64,000 nucleotides of DNA from Tetracladium setigerum (taxonomy: Eukaryota > Ascomycota > Leotiomycetes > Helotiales): the NCBI GenBank assembly GCA_031472005.1, contig PZJY01000003.1, forward strand, positions 1,984,001-2,048,000, written 5' to 3'. A program made the position numbers and the translations under genes. Each line of letters opens with the position of its first letter. The stretch's first letter is position 1. Positions 35,015-45,936 of the stretch are shown here, piece after piece. The notes under the pieces were generated by a model that worked only from the letters and a program-made list of their open reading frames with translations, made no database searches and was not told where the DNA came from.

Positions 35015-36287
35015 CTAAACCTCATCACACCAACCCCTGTAAACAAACCTACTCCCATACTTCTCCCCCTTCTTCAAAACCACCTGCCCACCCAACCCCT
35101 CCTCATTAACAGCATTCACCCACCTCCCCGGCTCAACACAGAACCCACTCATCGCCCCCCTCGGTCTAACACCCTCCGCCTCATCGCCCTTCACATCAAT
35201 ATAGATCCCCGTGTAGAACTGGAAGCTGGGCTCGGTACTCAGTACTTCCAGTGAGATCTTGGTGTCGGGGTGGTAGGCTTTGACGTGTGTCTCGAGGGGG
35301 AGAGAGCGTGTGTCGATTTGTGTGGGTGGAGTGGTGTAGGAGGTGGGGATGAAGCAGTCGTCTATTGTGGGTCGGGTCGAGGTGCATGTGAAGGGCTCGT
35401 TGGCTGTTACGCCCGGGAAGGGGGTGGGTGTTAGGGAGGTGGGGAGGCCGAGGGCGTTGAGGGGGAGGTGGTGGGCGGTTGTGAGGGTGATTTGGGTTCC
35501 TTCGATCGTTTCTCGGGTGGGGGAGAGGTTGAAGTATCTGTTTATTTGGAGGGGTAATTAGTCAAGTTACTTGTTCACTCAATCACTCTTGCACTCATTT
35601 CGTACAAAGAATCTGGGGACGAGGTGTAGGATGGAAAGAACGAATTTGGGAACCTGCCAAACCAGAACACAAAAGGTAATACAGTAAAGGAAGGGCAAGA
35701 AAAAAGAGTAAAGAAGAAAAAGAATAAGAGAGAACTTACGAGTGATTCGTAATATTGACAACCGTCTCCTCAACACCACTTCCATCCTCCACGAGCACAA
35801 CCTCGTACTCAATCCCCAACACCTTCTTCTTCCCGCCCTCTTGCGTCCCAGTGGTATAAGTAACACTCACATCCACCGTCCCCGGAAAGCCCTCCTCGCC
35901 ATCCACACTCCTATACGTGAACTTCACACTCTCTCCTCCAGCAACCTCCCCCCCATCCAAACCCCAATCCCCTAACTCCCTCAACCCCAAAACCTCAGGT
36001 CCATTCCACACCCTCTTTCCCCACCCCTTCTCCCCTCCATGCAACGAATTACTCGCATTATTCGCAAGTAACTCGTAGCTCTTTCCGCCATTCAAGCTTT
36101 GGATTTTGGCGTTGGAGATGCGGTTTGCGTAGCGCCCGATTGTCTCGCCGAAGTAGGGTGCGTTGTGTTTGTTGTATTGCTCGGGTGTGGCGAATCCGAG
36201 GACGATGTTGGTTGATTGGGGCCCGAGGATGAAGGATTGGATTATGGCGCCGAGGGGGAGGAAGGAGAAGACGGATTCTTGAGACAT
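35015..36287 (-). CDS. aldose 1-epimerase (galactose mutarotase)
   Basis: Two exons on the minus strand: 36287-35740 and 35537-35015; 356 residues. The mutarotase fold is recognised from GRYANRI (catalytic-site Arg, about residue 52), NSLHGG (His83), TNHSYFNL (His182) and FCVEPGRWVNAV (general-base Glu near the C-terminus). The substrate-binding Asp lies in TIDDCF. It interconverts alpha and beta anomers of aldoses, feeding the Leloir pathway. No signal peptide, so cytosolic. The intron is about 200 nt, long for this window, with a normal GTAAGT donor and CAG acceptor. No other galactose genes are adjacent. Confidence 0.92.
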
Positions 36288-36847
36288 GGTTGCTTATGTA
36301 GTGGGCGGGTGTGTGGTTGATGTTGTGTTTTTGTGTAGTGTAATGGAAGGAGGTGGGTTTGTATAGAAGAAAGAGTTATGAAAAGAGGAAAGAGTTCGAA
36401 GGATTAGACGTCAAAATACACGATAGCTTTCAGAAGATGAGAACATTAGAAAGCTACGATATAGGAGGGGTAAAATAGAAAGAAAGGGAAATTTGGATTT
36501 AGGCTATTGTGCCATATGGCTGTACAAAGTGGGGGAAAGTGGGACCTGAATGAGGGGTGATAATGACAATGTTTTGAGGCTATTAATTGTATGCGCACCA
36601 TACACACCTCAAGCACGCATGCATTATTATGCGAGGCTGTTCAACAGCTGGCGTGGGAATGGAAGGGGTGGATAGGTTAAGTCGGCTAAATAGAAATGTG
36701 TCGTGAAATATGGATGGTGTATTATCTTATATCTTACTAAGAAAGGGTAAGGGTTTACCCTGATCGGCCGAGGCCATTATTGTTGAAATGTAATGGAGAA
36801 TGGGACAGATAAGTCACTGAACCACGTCTACTCAAAGTCATAATTGG

Positions 36848-36868
36848 AAAAAAAAAAAAAAAAAAAAA
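36848..36868 (+). repeat. poly(A) tract, 21 nt
   Basis: An uninterrupted run of 21 A in intergenic DNA. It could be simple-sequence drift or the end of an old retroposed copy, but no flanking homology supports the latter. Confidence 0.9.
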
Positions 36869-37534
36869 GTAGAATTTATTGTAAGAGGGTTTGAAAGATT
36901 GTGGTGATGAGGATGGTGGGATGATGGGGGATGAGAGTCTTGGCACCTACAAGCCAGTCAGCAAAGTTGACAGTGCAGCTCTGCTATCAGAACCAAAGCA
37001 CAAAAGCTAGGTGATAATATGGGAGATCCTAGATTTTCAGTACATAGCTATAATGCTCCAGCTTCGTTGTTAGCGTTCTAATCCAACAATATCCCCTAAA
37101 ATTTTGAGGATCAGAGAGACTAGAGAGTGCTCTTTTCTTTCTTTTCCTTTTTGGGGAGAGCAAACAGCAAGACGACGTTTCAAGAAATGATCGCTGGACA
37201 AAAGAATTGCAATGATTTCCTTCCAAGAGATCTCCTCGTCCGGCGTACCGAATCCGTATTTGCGGCTGAGGCCAAGGATACTCATGGCTTTTTGGTGGAC
37301 AAACCCTCTTCACATTCAAATTTTCCTCTCTTCGAAGTCGCTTTCCCTCCTTCATGTAATCTTACGTGGTCTATCTAACGTCCATCATCGCTATTCCTTC
37401 TAGAACAAGTCAAGCCTTCGCATCTCTAAGAATCCATCATAAAAGCCGTTTCAAAAACGACAAACCATAAAAAGAACAATCCCCCGAAAGAAAGAAAAAA
37501 CTCAATCAATCATTCTCCGTAGCGTCAATCAGCT

Positions 37535-37599
37535 CCCCTAACCCCTACGGAGGTACCCCCTACCCCCTTTATTTTTACCTTTTTTCTCGCTTAACCCCT
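37535..37599 (+). promoter_or_regulatory. cluster of five CCCCT (STRE-like) elements
   Basis: CCCCT occurs at 37535-37539, 37542-37546, 37557-37561, 37564-37568 and 37595-37599, about 0.62-0.68 kb upstream of the wall-protein ATG. CCCCT is the core bound by Msn2/4-type zinc fingers in yeast stress response. Function here is inferred only. Confidence 0.3.
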
Positions 37600-38216
37600 G
37601 CATCACATCTCGCTCCCGTACCAACTTGCCAATAACAAACCGTGCTCGGCACAAACCAAAAACACGTTCATCTCATCTCCACCAAATCCACCTTTTCATT
37701 CGGATCATCCACTTACTATCACACTGTCACACCGAAATTAGGGGCGCCTGAGTCTGAATGCGGCTCCTACCCTCCCATTCAAGCTTCCCTAGTGGATGCT
37801 CGGCCTCCTCCTCTCCCAAATGCCCAGTGTGCCTGGAGCTGAGGTGGACCGTGACGGGGTCTTTATCCAATTGTTGGAAAGCGCCCAATTGTGAATTTGT
37901 GGCCGTTTGAGTCGTCGAGGCTTTCTCGCCATGGCTGTTCCCGATCACTTGCTTCTCGTTGCCGTCGTCGTCGTCGGGGTACGAGGTACCCGTACAGAGA
38001 GGTACTGTAGGTTATAACGGTTGTGTGCCCATTCCGTTTTCACGACCTTTTCTCTTTTGCCCTCTTTCTCTACCTCTTGTCTATTTGGTCTCTCGCAAGG
38101 TTCCTTTACGTTACCTATCACACTCTTTTGTTTTGTGTTTTTGTTGTTTTTGATCAATCGATCAGTCCATTCTTTTCCCCCAAATTTTCAGTACTTAATT
38201 ATTAGTATTCTCCATA

Positions 38217-39830
38217 ATGTCTCCATCATCCATCACCACGGGCCTTCTCGCCCTCCTCTCCCTCGCGCCTCTCATCGCAGCTCACTGCCACGAAGTAGCT
38301 CCGCAAGAGGGAGTAAGCTGCAACAAGAAAGCGTTCTCCTCCAAGTCATCAAGCTTCCTCGCTGGCGCATCGACTGGTCAACCTGTACACTCGGCGGGAG
38401 ATTGTGCCTACTACTGCTCTCAGACTGCAGGATGTGGTGGTTTCTTCTTCTCACCTGAGGGATCGCAATACACTATTTGCCAGCCCTTCTCGGGACCTCT
38501 TGCTAGTACTACCCGTTTCGAATCAGATAGTCCGTTCGTCGTCTATGATGCCGCTTGTTATTCTTGTCCTGGTCAACACCCAGTCAGCACGACTACGACG
38601 ACTACGTCAAGTGACTTGAGCACAACTTCATCAACCACAACAACTAGTGATTCCACAACCACAGAGTCGACGACTACGACTGTCAGCCCAACTCCACATT
38701 TCCCTGCTGGAAACACGACCCACCCAATCGGAACTGGAACAGGGTATACTACAACCACCACTCCTCTTTCGACGACTACCACCACTCTCTCAACCACGAC
38801 CAGTGTTCCATATCCCGCAGGAAACACCACTTCTCACGCAGGGACCGGAACCGGAACTGGGTATACCACAACCACAACTACTCCTCTTTCGACAACCACT
38901 ACTCTTTCAAGCACCACTCTCTCGACTACTACTACTCACTCAACCACGATCAGTGTTCCATATCCTGCAGGAAACAGCACCACTTCCCATGCAGGAACCG
39001 GAACTGGTTACACCACCAGCTCGTCGAGCACAACGTCGACATCCATTTCCACCTCTTCTTCATTGAGCACGAGCTCCTCAATAATCTCTGGCTCAAGCTC
39101 CAGCACCACTTCGGTCTCTTCCCCAGTTTCTTCCACTTCTACTTCCTCCTCTTCAGTCACTTTCGTTTCTTCGACCTCCTCAAACGGCCCCGTGACAACC
39201 GGAGCATCAACGACAAAATACACCACCAGTGTCGTCTACGCCACAACCACCTACACGATCACCTCCTGCCCAGCTACAGTCTATAACTGCCCCTATGGCT
39301 CGGTAACCACCAAGACCATCGCACTCTACACAACAGTCTGCCCTATCACCGCCGCCCACCCAACAACCACTCAAGCCTCAATCCCTGCCGGTTACACGAT
39401 CTCAACGGTCTACCAAACCAACGTGTATACCGTCACCAAGTGCCCGGCAACCGTGACCTTGTGCCCATATGGAAGCGTCACCACCGAGACAAAGAGCTTG
39501 TACACCACTGTTTGCCCTATCAGTGGACAAGCACCAGTGCCAACAGTACCAAGCGCTTATGTCAGTTTGACTTCTATTGTGGTGTACCCTGTTCCTCCTA
39601 AGTCTACTTCCACCTTGGCGTATGTGCAGACTTCCAACCCAGTTTATCCAATTGCGAATGGTACGCCCACGAAGGGTGGTCTTCCTGTCGGCACGGGTGT
39701 TGTTTACCCATCGATTAAACTGGCGCCTACCGATACCAATGCACCGCTCACTGTGACTGGTGCTGCTTCTTCGTTGAAGAGTGGTGCTGGGTTGGTGGTT
39801 GCCTTGGCTGTTGGTTTATTCATCATGTAG
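38217..39830 (+). CDS. Ser/Thr-rich GPI-type wall protein with Apple/PAN-like domain
   Basis: Intronless, 537 residues. A signal peptide (LLALLSLAPLIAAH) is followed by a small Cys-rich domain (CAYYCSQTAGCGGFFFS...CQPF) that resembles a PAN/Apple fold. A long Thr/Ser region holds three copies of a unit containing VPYPAGN-TTSHAGTGTGYTT. Two Cys-containing modules follow, of the form YTITSCPATVYNCPYGSVTT-LYTTVCPI (about 39230-39530), a module common in fungal wall proteins. The last 20 residues are hydrophobic (LVVALAVGLFIM) after small residues, as for a GPI signal. Heavy O-glycosylation is expected. Role: wall structure or surface adhesion, inferred. Repeat number may vary between strains. 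Confidence 0.82.
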   Translation: MSPSSITTGLLALLSLAPLIAAHCHEVAPQEGVSCNKKAFSSKSSSFLAGASTGQPVHSAGDCAYYCSQTAGCGGFFFSPEGSQYTICQPFSGPLASTTRFESDSPFVVYDAACYSCPGQHPVSTTTTTTSSDLSTTSSTTTTSDSTTTESTTTTVSPTPHFPAGNTTHPIGTGTGYTTTTTPLSTTTTTLSTTTSVPYPAGNTTSHAGTGTGTGYTTTTTTPLSTTTTLSSTTLSTTTTHSTTISVPYPAGNSTTSHAGTGTGYTTSSSSTTSTSISTSSSLSTSSSIISGSSSSTTSVSSPVSSTSTSSSSVTFVSSTSSNGPVTTGASTTKYTTSVVYATTTYTITSCPATVYNCPYGSVTTKTIALYTTVCPITAAHPTTTQASIPAGYTISTVYQTNVYTVTKCPATVTLCPYGSVTTETKSLYTTVCPISGQAPVPTVPSAYVSLTSIVVYPVPPKSTSTLAYVQTSNPVYPIANGTPTKGGLPVGTGVVYPSIKLAPTDTNAPLTVTGAASSLKSGAGLVVALAVGLFIM

Positions 39831-40667
39831 AGTTTCTTTCTTTTCTTCGATTTTGCGTTAGCTTTTTGAAATGATCTTAGAGGGGAGGGTGATTGATGAG
39901 CGAGTTCATCGTATTCTTGGATTGGATTTGGAGTTTTCAGAGGATGAAAGGATAAGAAAAAGAGGGGTTTGTGGATGGTTTGAAGAAAGAAGAAGTGCGC
40001 ATAGAGATTTAGATCTGGGGTAGATAGAGTGATATATATGTAATGTATATGGTTCTTAAAACTCGTTTGAAAATCACAACCATAGCGCGTGCGTGTAATA
40101 CCTTCTGCTCAGGGTGTGGTGATTCTTGCGCCTGTTGTGTGTCCGCTGATGAATTGATGGAAGACTTTGGCGGCGTAAACTCCTTGGAAGAACAGACGTC
40201 CAAAAATTAGAACTAGTGTCTGCCATAAACCAATGCCAAATAAAATCATCAAATATTGAAATTATCGTCCTTCTTCTCGTATTCTCTTATCTCAAGCAGA
40301 TCCCCAACTCTTTGATACATTCGAAGCAATGGTTAAGCTGCTCTGGTTTCCAAGTTAGGATTGGTTTCCAATGTGTACCGGGCTGCTGGGGCAAGGAGTT
40401 GGCGATGACAGGCTATACAGCCGTGTTGCTGTGAGAGAGGAAGGATGTGGTTAGATTTGCGAAGTGTGTTGGGGAAGTGAGGTAGTAGGGGTAGTAGTGG
40501 TGTGTGTGATGAGTGTGTTGAGTTGTAATCTTGTGCTGTGCCAAAGAAATCGATGTCTTGTTGTCGGGGATGTGAGAATAGTGAGAGTGAGAGTTGATGT
40601 TGAGTAAGGTAGTCAAAGTATAAGCGACCAGAGTTCCTCCTCTCCCAACTTGCGAAGGAATATAAAT
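39831..40667. other. intergenic, convergent spacer
   Basis: 3'-to-3' spacer of about 0.8 kb; purine-rich near 39930-39990. No gene supported. Confidence 0.45.
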
Positions 40668-42453
40668 TCAGGGGGGTATTGACTCCAGTTCCATCACTCT
40701 CTTCATTCTGCTCTGGAAACCTTCATCAATCTGCAATGGAGCAGGCCAACGTTGATATTCATCAACCGATAGATCCACTCGATAAATAATCTCATCTGTG
40801 CCCTCCTCGCATCCTAATTTTAGGGACGCCGATACGTAAGTCCCTTCTGCCAACTTCAGCGATATCCGATCTGATATGGGTCCGAAATTACTTCTTCCCA
40901 TATTTTCTTGCAAAGTAGTAATCATTTCTCTTAGATTATCTCCCGCTGAGACCAGAATTAAAGTGAAAAAAAGAGGTCTCCTAGGCCGGGTGAGGAGGGC
41001 GAGCGCATACATTGAGAGGTTGTGCCCGTGGAATACTAGCAGGGCGGCATTATCGAATGCAGAAGGTGGCATCCGGACGCATTGTATTTCACTTTTCGAG
41101 AGGAGGGAATCGTCCCAAATTGCACGTCCTCTTATGTCTACTTCCCTGTTCTTGCGGGAAGAGATTAGATACCTGGACGTAAGAAAAAAGCCCCGGTCGG
41201 CTAGCACCGAAAAGTTGACGAGAGCTAGCGATGGAGGTGCAGGGTAAGTTTCGCGGAGTTCGTAAAACTGGGGAAAAGTCAAAGATCTGATAGGACGTTG
41301 CATCTTATTAATGTCTGGGACTTGCCACAAGCTCAACATGCCCATATGGAACCAGCTTGAAGTACCTGGTTGTTGAATTACGTGAAGGCCAACGCATTTT
41401 TCCACTAGCGAGTCGTTAGGTTTGGACGTAGGACCTAGTCCGCGTGCGCAATCAAGAGGCATCAAGAAATAATTCAGAGTCCCTCCCCCGTTTGACAGTT
41501 GGCCGTTCTCGATTATCCCGAACTGTACTTGAATGCCTCTACTTGTCATGATTGCGGGATCCCGAGGGGGTTTGATATTTGCCACTATGTCTCCACAGTT
41601 CTGGAAGCAGCCTACACTGTCAGCAAGAAGACCACCAATTCTCCTGCTTCCTGGGAAGTCCCAAGCAAACAAGGATTCGTCATGGGTCTGCTTCAATATT
41701 TCAAGTTGCAATCGTAAAAACGCCTTGCTTCCCTCTCCATAGAGAGGCGGCATATTGATATTGAACAGACCCATTAGGCAGTAAGCAGAATCCTCCTCCC
41801 GTTTTGTAACTCTGCGTGAGGCCCAAGACATCTTTTGTGCAACAGATGCGCTCCTGAAGTTGTATAGATGCTCAACCGAGATTCCGGTGATGCTTGAAAT
41901 CACATACTTCAAGGTCCCCATGGTTCCGATCTCAGCCCATTCACAATCGAGAAACTCTTTATGATGCGGGGCAAGAAGCTCCTGTAGAGTCCACCCTCTA
42001 GTGAACCATTTACTTTCTCGAAAGTCCGAGTTTAGATCTGATGGGTTTTGGCGAGCAGTTGCAACATCAGAGAGGTAGGTATAGCACACTTGAGCCTTCT
42101 TATACCATCTGAACATGGAATTAATGGCTTCCGAAAGCTCGGCGCTGCTTGTTTTGTCGATGCAACACGAGTCAATCCACTTCGTAACAGTCAGTAAATT
42201 ATCCTAGGACATTAAAGAGGTGCATTTCAATGACCCAGTGCCTACTCACAGCCCAGGACCACCCATCACTGGCGGCTTTCGCACAACACCCGGCTACCTT
42301 GGCCCAGCCTTGCAGCTGCGGACCTCTGCCCTCAGTCAAATCTTGGTATGTGATTTCAACGCTATCCCATCGGTGAGAAAGAATGGCATATGGCGGTATA
42401 TCTTCTCCAAAGAATTCGTGCAGCAGGTGGGTTTTGGTATGAATTAATCGCAT
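40668..42453 (-). CDS. heterokaryon incompatibility (HET) domain protein
   Basis: Two exons on the minus strand: 42453-42250 and 42179-40668; 571 residues in phase. Exon 1 starts MRLIHTKT, the usual HET start; an upstream in-frame ATG at 42504 would add 17 residues. The three HET blocks are PPYAILSHRWD, then AWIDSCCIDKTSSAELSEAINSM across the intron, and ESKWFTRGWTLQELLAP. Then comes SWASRRVTKREEDSAYCLMGLFNINMPPLYGEG, typical of the HET region's end. The C-terminal half has no repeats or NACHT domain. HET proteins trigger cell death on non-self recognition; this one may be such a gene or an orphan. It sits beside broken genes, typical of a fast-evolving locus. Confidence 0.92.
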
Positions 42454-42670
42454 GTTGAGGCTCTGGGTCTGATCAGGCGAGGCTGGCTGATGAACACTGC
42501 TCAAACTTCCTGTATGTTGTCGAAGGTCTTGATCTAATTACTAAATGACATGAATTGCAAGATTTAATGGTGAAGATCGTGACGAAGATTCAAGCAAAGC
42601 TTTTACAGAGGTTGATGGGATTTTGATGTAAGGGATGAAAGCCAATGAAGTGAGGTGGGTGATGTGATTC

Positions 42671-43230
42671 TTAAATATTCCAACTTCCATCGTCAGCCAC
42701 GACTTGGCAAAATTCTAACAAATCAGCAAGTGGCAGCCCAAATAGCCGCCAATCCTTCTCTTGTTCCATACTCCAAATATGGGGTGGATTGTATCCAACT
42801 TCCCTTAATTTCTCCTGCTTCTTCATTGCCTTCTTCGGGCTGTATGTTCCTTTTAACATATTCAAAGCGTCATCCAAACCCTCCATATCCAAGACTCACC
42901 AGACCAGATGGTCTTCATTGCTCGTCTTTTTGTCCTTCTGGAGATTGAACAATTCCATTGTACACTCTTGAGGGATCTACCTTGATAATTCCGCCAACCT
43001 CGAACTGAAGGATGATCCTGCACACTGTTGCGCTCACAACAAATCTCAAGATCAAAATCCACCCCTCCCCAACACTGATGAACAGCAAGCTCGAGAATAA
43101 CAAAGTCTCGAAGACTAGATGGGCACTGCAAGAAATGCCCCGATATGTTGTAAAGATACTGCCAACGGTCCGATTCGAACGTTATACTTGTCACTGATCC
43201 GCCACTTCTGGTTCGCCGATATCGTCACTT
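42671..43230 (-). pseudogene. relic of an unidentified gene
   Basis: On the minus strand protein-like sequence is spread over frames with stops between. One piece includes WQYLYNISGHFLQCPSSLRD and VHQCWGGVDFDLEICCERN (about 43194-43020). Another includes MEGLDDALNMLKGTYSPKKA and NPPHIWSMEQEKDWRLFG (about 42890-42680). A possible GTGAGT donor lies near 42905. I do not recognise the family. Composition is protein-like (Trp/Cys-rich, amphipathic), but I could not make one continuous model, so this is a relic or a badly damaged gene. Confidence 0.35.
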
Positions 43231-44096
43231 CGTCGACGATGAAGGAGATGAAACCACTTTGTTTCCGCTCTATATTCGATGGCAACTGCGCGTTCAGTGT
43301 CACTATCTGGAGCTGTGGTGTACAAGCTCTTTCGTGAGATTGAGGCGCGTAGAGACATCGACGCAGTGAAGTGAATGACGATGGCCAGAAGTATCCAGAC
43401 CATTGGCCAGTACGAGGTCGCACACGACCAAGAAGAGACGCTCCGGACTCCAATCCGGTACGCTGCGTGCATAATATTGGCACCAGAACCAGCCACTACT
43501 ATGTACTGTAGTACAGAAGTGAATATGGCCCACGGTTTTGGGACTGGGAGAATGATGAAGGCACCTGTCTGCGGAGCGTGCGCCCGAATTTGATTGTCCC
43601 ACATCAGAAAGCGACCTGGGTAAATGGCAGGAGCCCCGAGGGATAGCAGTAGGCAGAAAATAGGTCAGTGGAGAGATAATAATGCAATCTCGGCCGCAGA
43701 TGGTCCAAGAACTGACAGTGTTGTGGGCGCCAGACCAAGGAGGATGCTAGTTCCCGAAAACGAAGCCTTGACACGCTCTGGAATGGTTTCCAGAATGCAG
43801 TTTGTATGCACCCAGCAATAACCACTCACAGGCCCCAGAGTAACTCTCGCCTCCATCTCTCCTCGGTATGCCCGAAGACTGAGATTGCAGACAGTCGTTG
43901 ACACCTCGCTGAGTACTGGTGCGAAGCGGTCGTACCAGTCGGTAAATTTGAGAGGCATTAAGACGGCTTCATCATAGGTGGAATTCTCAGCTGTTGATGG
44001 AATGTACCCGTTGGAATAGTCATATTGGTCCCATGCTGCTGAAGTGAGAGGAACTACGAAGAGGGCAACGACCGCGGGCCAGCAAAAAGCTCTCAT
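43191..44096 (-). pseudogene. signal-peptide membrane protein with internal TGA stop
   Basis: Minus-strand frame starting MRAFCWPAVVALFVVPLTSAA (signal peptide) and running through CILETIPERVKASFSGTSILL and PTTLSVLGPSAAEIALLSLH. It then meets TGA at 43665-43667. The same frame continues at once with PIFCLLLSLGAPAIYPGRF and several membrane helices (IFTSVLQYIVVAGSG, MVWILLAIVIHFTASM) to 43191. Related fungal membrane proteins of unknown function have Arg at about this point, so CGA to TGA is likely. No intron would remove the stop without removing conserved sequence. The end is also ragged. It is probably a pseudogene; the first part alone would be a 143-residue protein. Confidence 0.6.
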
Positions 44097-44802
44097 GGTG
44101 GCTGGAAATCACAATGGCGAATTCTCAGAAGTAATATTCCAATGATGATGCTGTTGATGATGGAAATGAAAGTGCTTGAGAGAATAGGCAAAGAGAATAG
44201 CACCACCGCTGATTTATCAAGGCACAGGAGATCTCCTGCTGCATCCTGACCGAGTATGTGGTTTCGGGGGCGTAGATATATTTATTGCTGCACTAACAGC
44301 CGCGAAAAGTGAGATTCGGCGTCCGAAGACCAATGAATCTTGACTGAAAGGGCATCATTATACGAAGTCAGATAGACTTTTTGCATGTTTTTGGTATCAG
44401 AAATGGCGGTGCAAAAGAACTGTCGTTGAAACGACATTTGTCGAATGGGGCAATTGATCAGGAATACGAAGCCTTACGAGCGCTAGCTTGGCGACATATT
44501 TATAGACGTTGATCTCGCACATCGCACTGAGCTGAAAGGGGAAGATGATGTTGAGATTCTATACGACAAATGGTGCAGGAGAAAGGGAGAAAGTGGTGAA
44601 AAATAGTAATTGATGCGACTGGGGGCTCATATCATGAAGTGAATTGGAACAGAATACCACGTAGGTGTCACACACCACTTTGTCGTTGCTTGTATATACA
44701 ATGAATAAAACTACTTTTCACCCTCTTTTGTCTCTCTCTCTCTCTCTCTCTATCTCTCTGTGTGTGTGGGTGTTCTTTTGCTGCGAGTAATTGCCAACGC
44801 AA
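44097..44802. other. intergenic
   Basis: Spacer between the broken membrane-protein gene and the esterase's 3' end. Holds a (CT)n microsatellite next to the esterase. No gene seen. Confidence 0.45.
44731..44768 (+). repeat. (TC)n/(TG)n microsatellite
   Basis: About 14 TC units with one TA interruption, passing into TG repeats; lies about 35-70 bp downstream of the esterase stop codon. Confidence 0.9.
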
Positions 44803-45936
44803 TTACAGGCACTGAGAGTACCAGATCCCGTTTGCTACGCAAGTGGTTCCGGCAACACAAGTAGTTGGGCCCTTCCATCCTTGACCACCGCATTGCTCCC
44901 ATCTGTTCAAGAAATTCCGGTCAGTAAATTTGCAGAAACTTTTGGGGAACGATAGAAACTTACTTCTGAGAAACACCGCCATTAGAGGTTGTTGTGGTAG
45001 TCGGGTTCGTTCCTTGCGCAGTTGTAGTTCGAGAAACTGTGGTGGCCGCAGTGGTTGGATTTGTTCCTCCAGCAGCAAGTTGGCTGTTGATGAAAGTGAG
45101 AGCTTGTTGGCCATACCTTGAAAGTTCTGTTAGTTCTGATCAATGAAAGGAATGGGGAAGGATCGTGACTGACTTGGTTCCATAACCTTGATGAGTTGCT
45201 TGGTCGCTTCCAGTGCAACAGTAGGGATCCGCTGCATCACAGTATGACTTGACTTTGCTTGAAGAAGGGCACACGTATCCTACGGGACGAGGTGCGAACT
45301 ATGAAGTATTAGTTGAGATGCAAGAAACGTTGTTTATATCCGGATATTCACTGACCCCTTGAGCAGTGCAAGTGCCAACATTGTATGGAGCACCAGCTCT
45401 GTAACGAGGGTTACCCATCCAGATGGTAGCTTTCACCATGTTCAATGCAGCTGCATTGATTGGAACTGCCGTGTTGGTGAGTCCGATATTGGTGTCTCCT
45501 CCACCGCAAACTGCGTTGTCCATGATTTGACCTCCCTATTTGCAATCAGCAGTGGACAAATAATCTCGTTATTTATTCATACCTGTGAGTATCCCACCAA
45601 AACAAGTTTGGTATTAGGACATCTCGCATTGAAAGCATTCACAGCAGCTGCAACCGCCGCGGTACCAGCAACAGCAGACTGCGCATAGCTCTGACCTCCA
45701 CACGAAGCCTGTCCTCCACAAGCTGGGTAAACGATGGCTTCAGCGGTGGATCCGGGATTGGAATTGAGCACCAGATTTACAACTACGCCAGCTGTTCCGA
45801 AGCCAGGAGATACAGTGGTTTCGCGTGCGCCGAAAACGTGGACGTTGGGACAGGCTGCTTGTCTGCTGTGTTCCAGGTGGAGAGCGGATCCAAATGTGCA
45901 GGAGGCGAGAGTGAGGAGGGTGGTCTGCAACAACAT
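44803..45936 (-). CDS. axe1: acetylxylan esterase (CE5) with CBM1
   Basis: Five exons on the minus strand: 45936-45583, 45535-45356, 45298-45174, 45116-44964 and 44902-44803; 303 residues, all phases fit. A signal peptide precedes the CE5 fold: CPNVHVFGARETTVSPGFG, YPACGGQASCGGQSYA, nucleophile serine in GYSQGGQ (split by intron 1), and the Asp/His part CDAADPYCCTG...HQGYG. A Thr-rich linker leads to a CBM1 cellulose-binding module (WEQCGGQGWKGPTTC...WYSQCL). The order and sequence closely follow Trichoderma AXE1. The enzyme is secreted and removes acetyl groups from xylan, aiding plant cell-wall breakdown. Two donors are GTCAGT, slightly unusual. Confidence 0.95.

Larger units (their letters stand above)
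36288..38216. other. long divergent intergenic region
   Basis: 1.9 kb between divergent genes. No gene is supported. Notable items are an A21 tract (36848-36868), five CCCCT elements at 37535-37599, and a long pyrimidine-rich leader before 38217. The size suggests a complex promoter for the wall protein. Confidence 0.5.

Noticed and set aside
36848..36868. Poly(A) tail of a retroposon
   Set aside because: No upstream element sequence or target-site duplication is visible.
39008..39226. Minus-strand acidic Val/Glu frame
   Set aside because: Complement of the Ser/Thr-rich wall protein; low complexity explains it.
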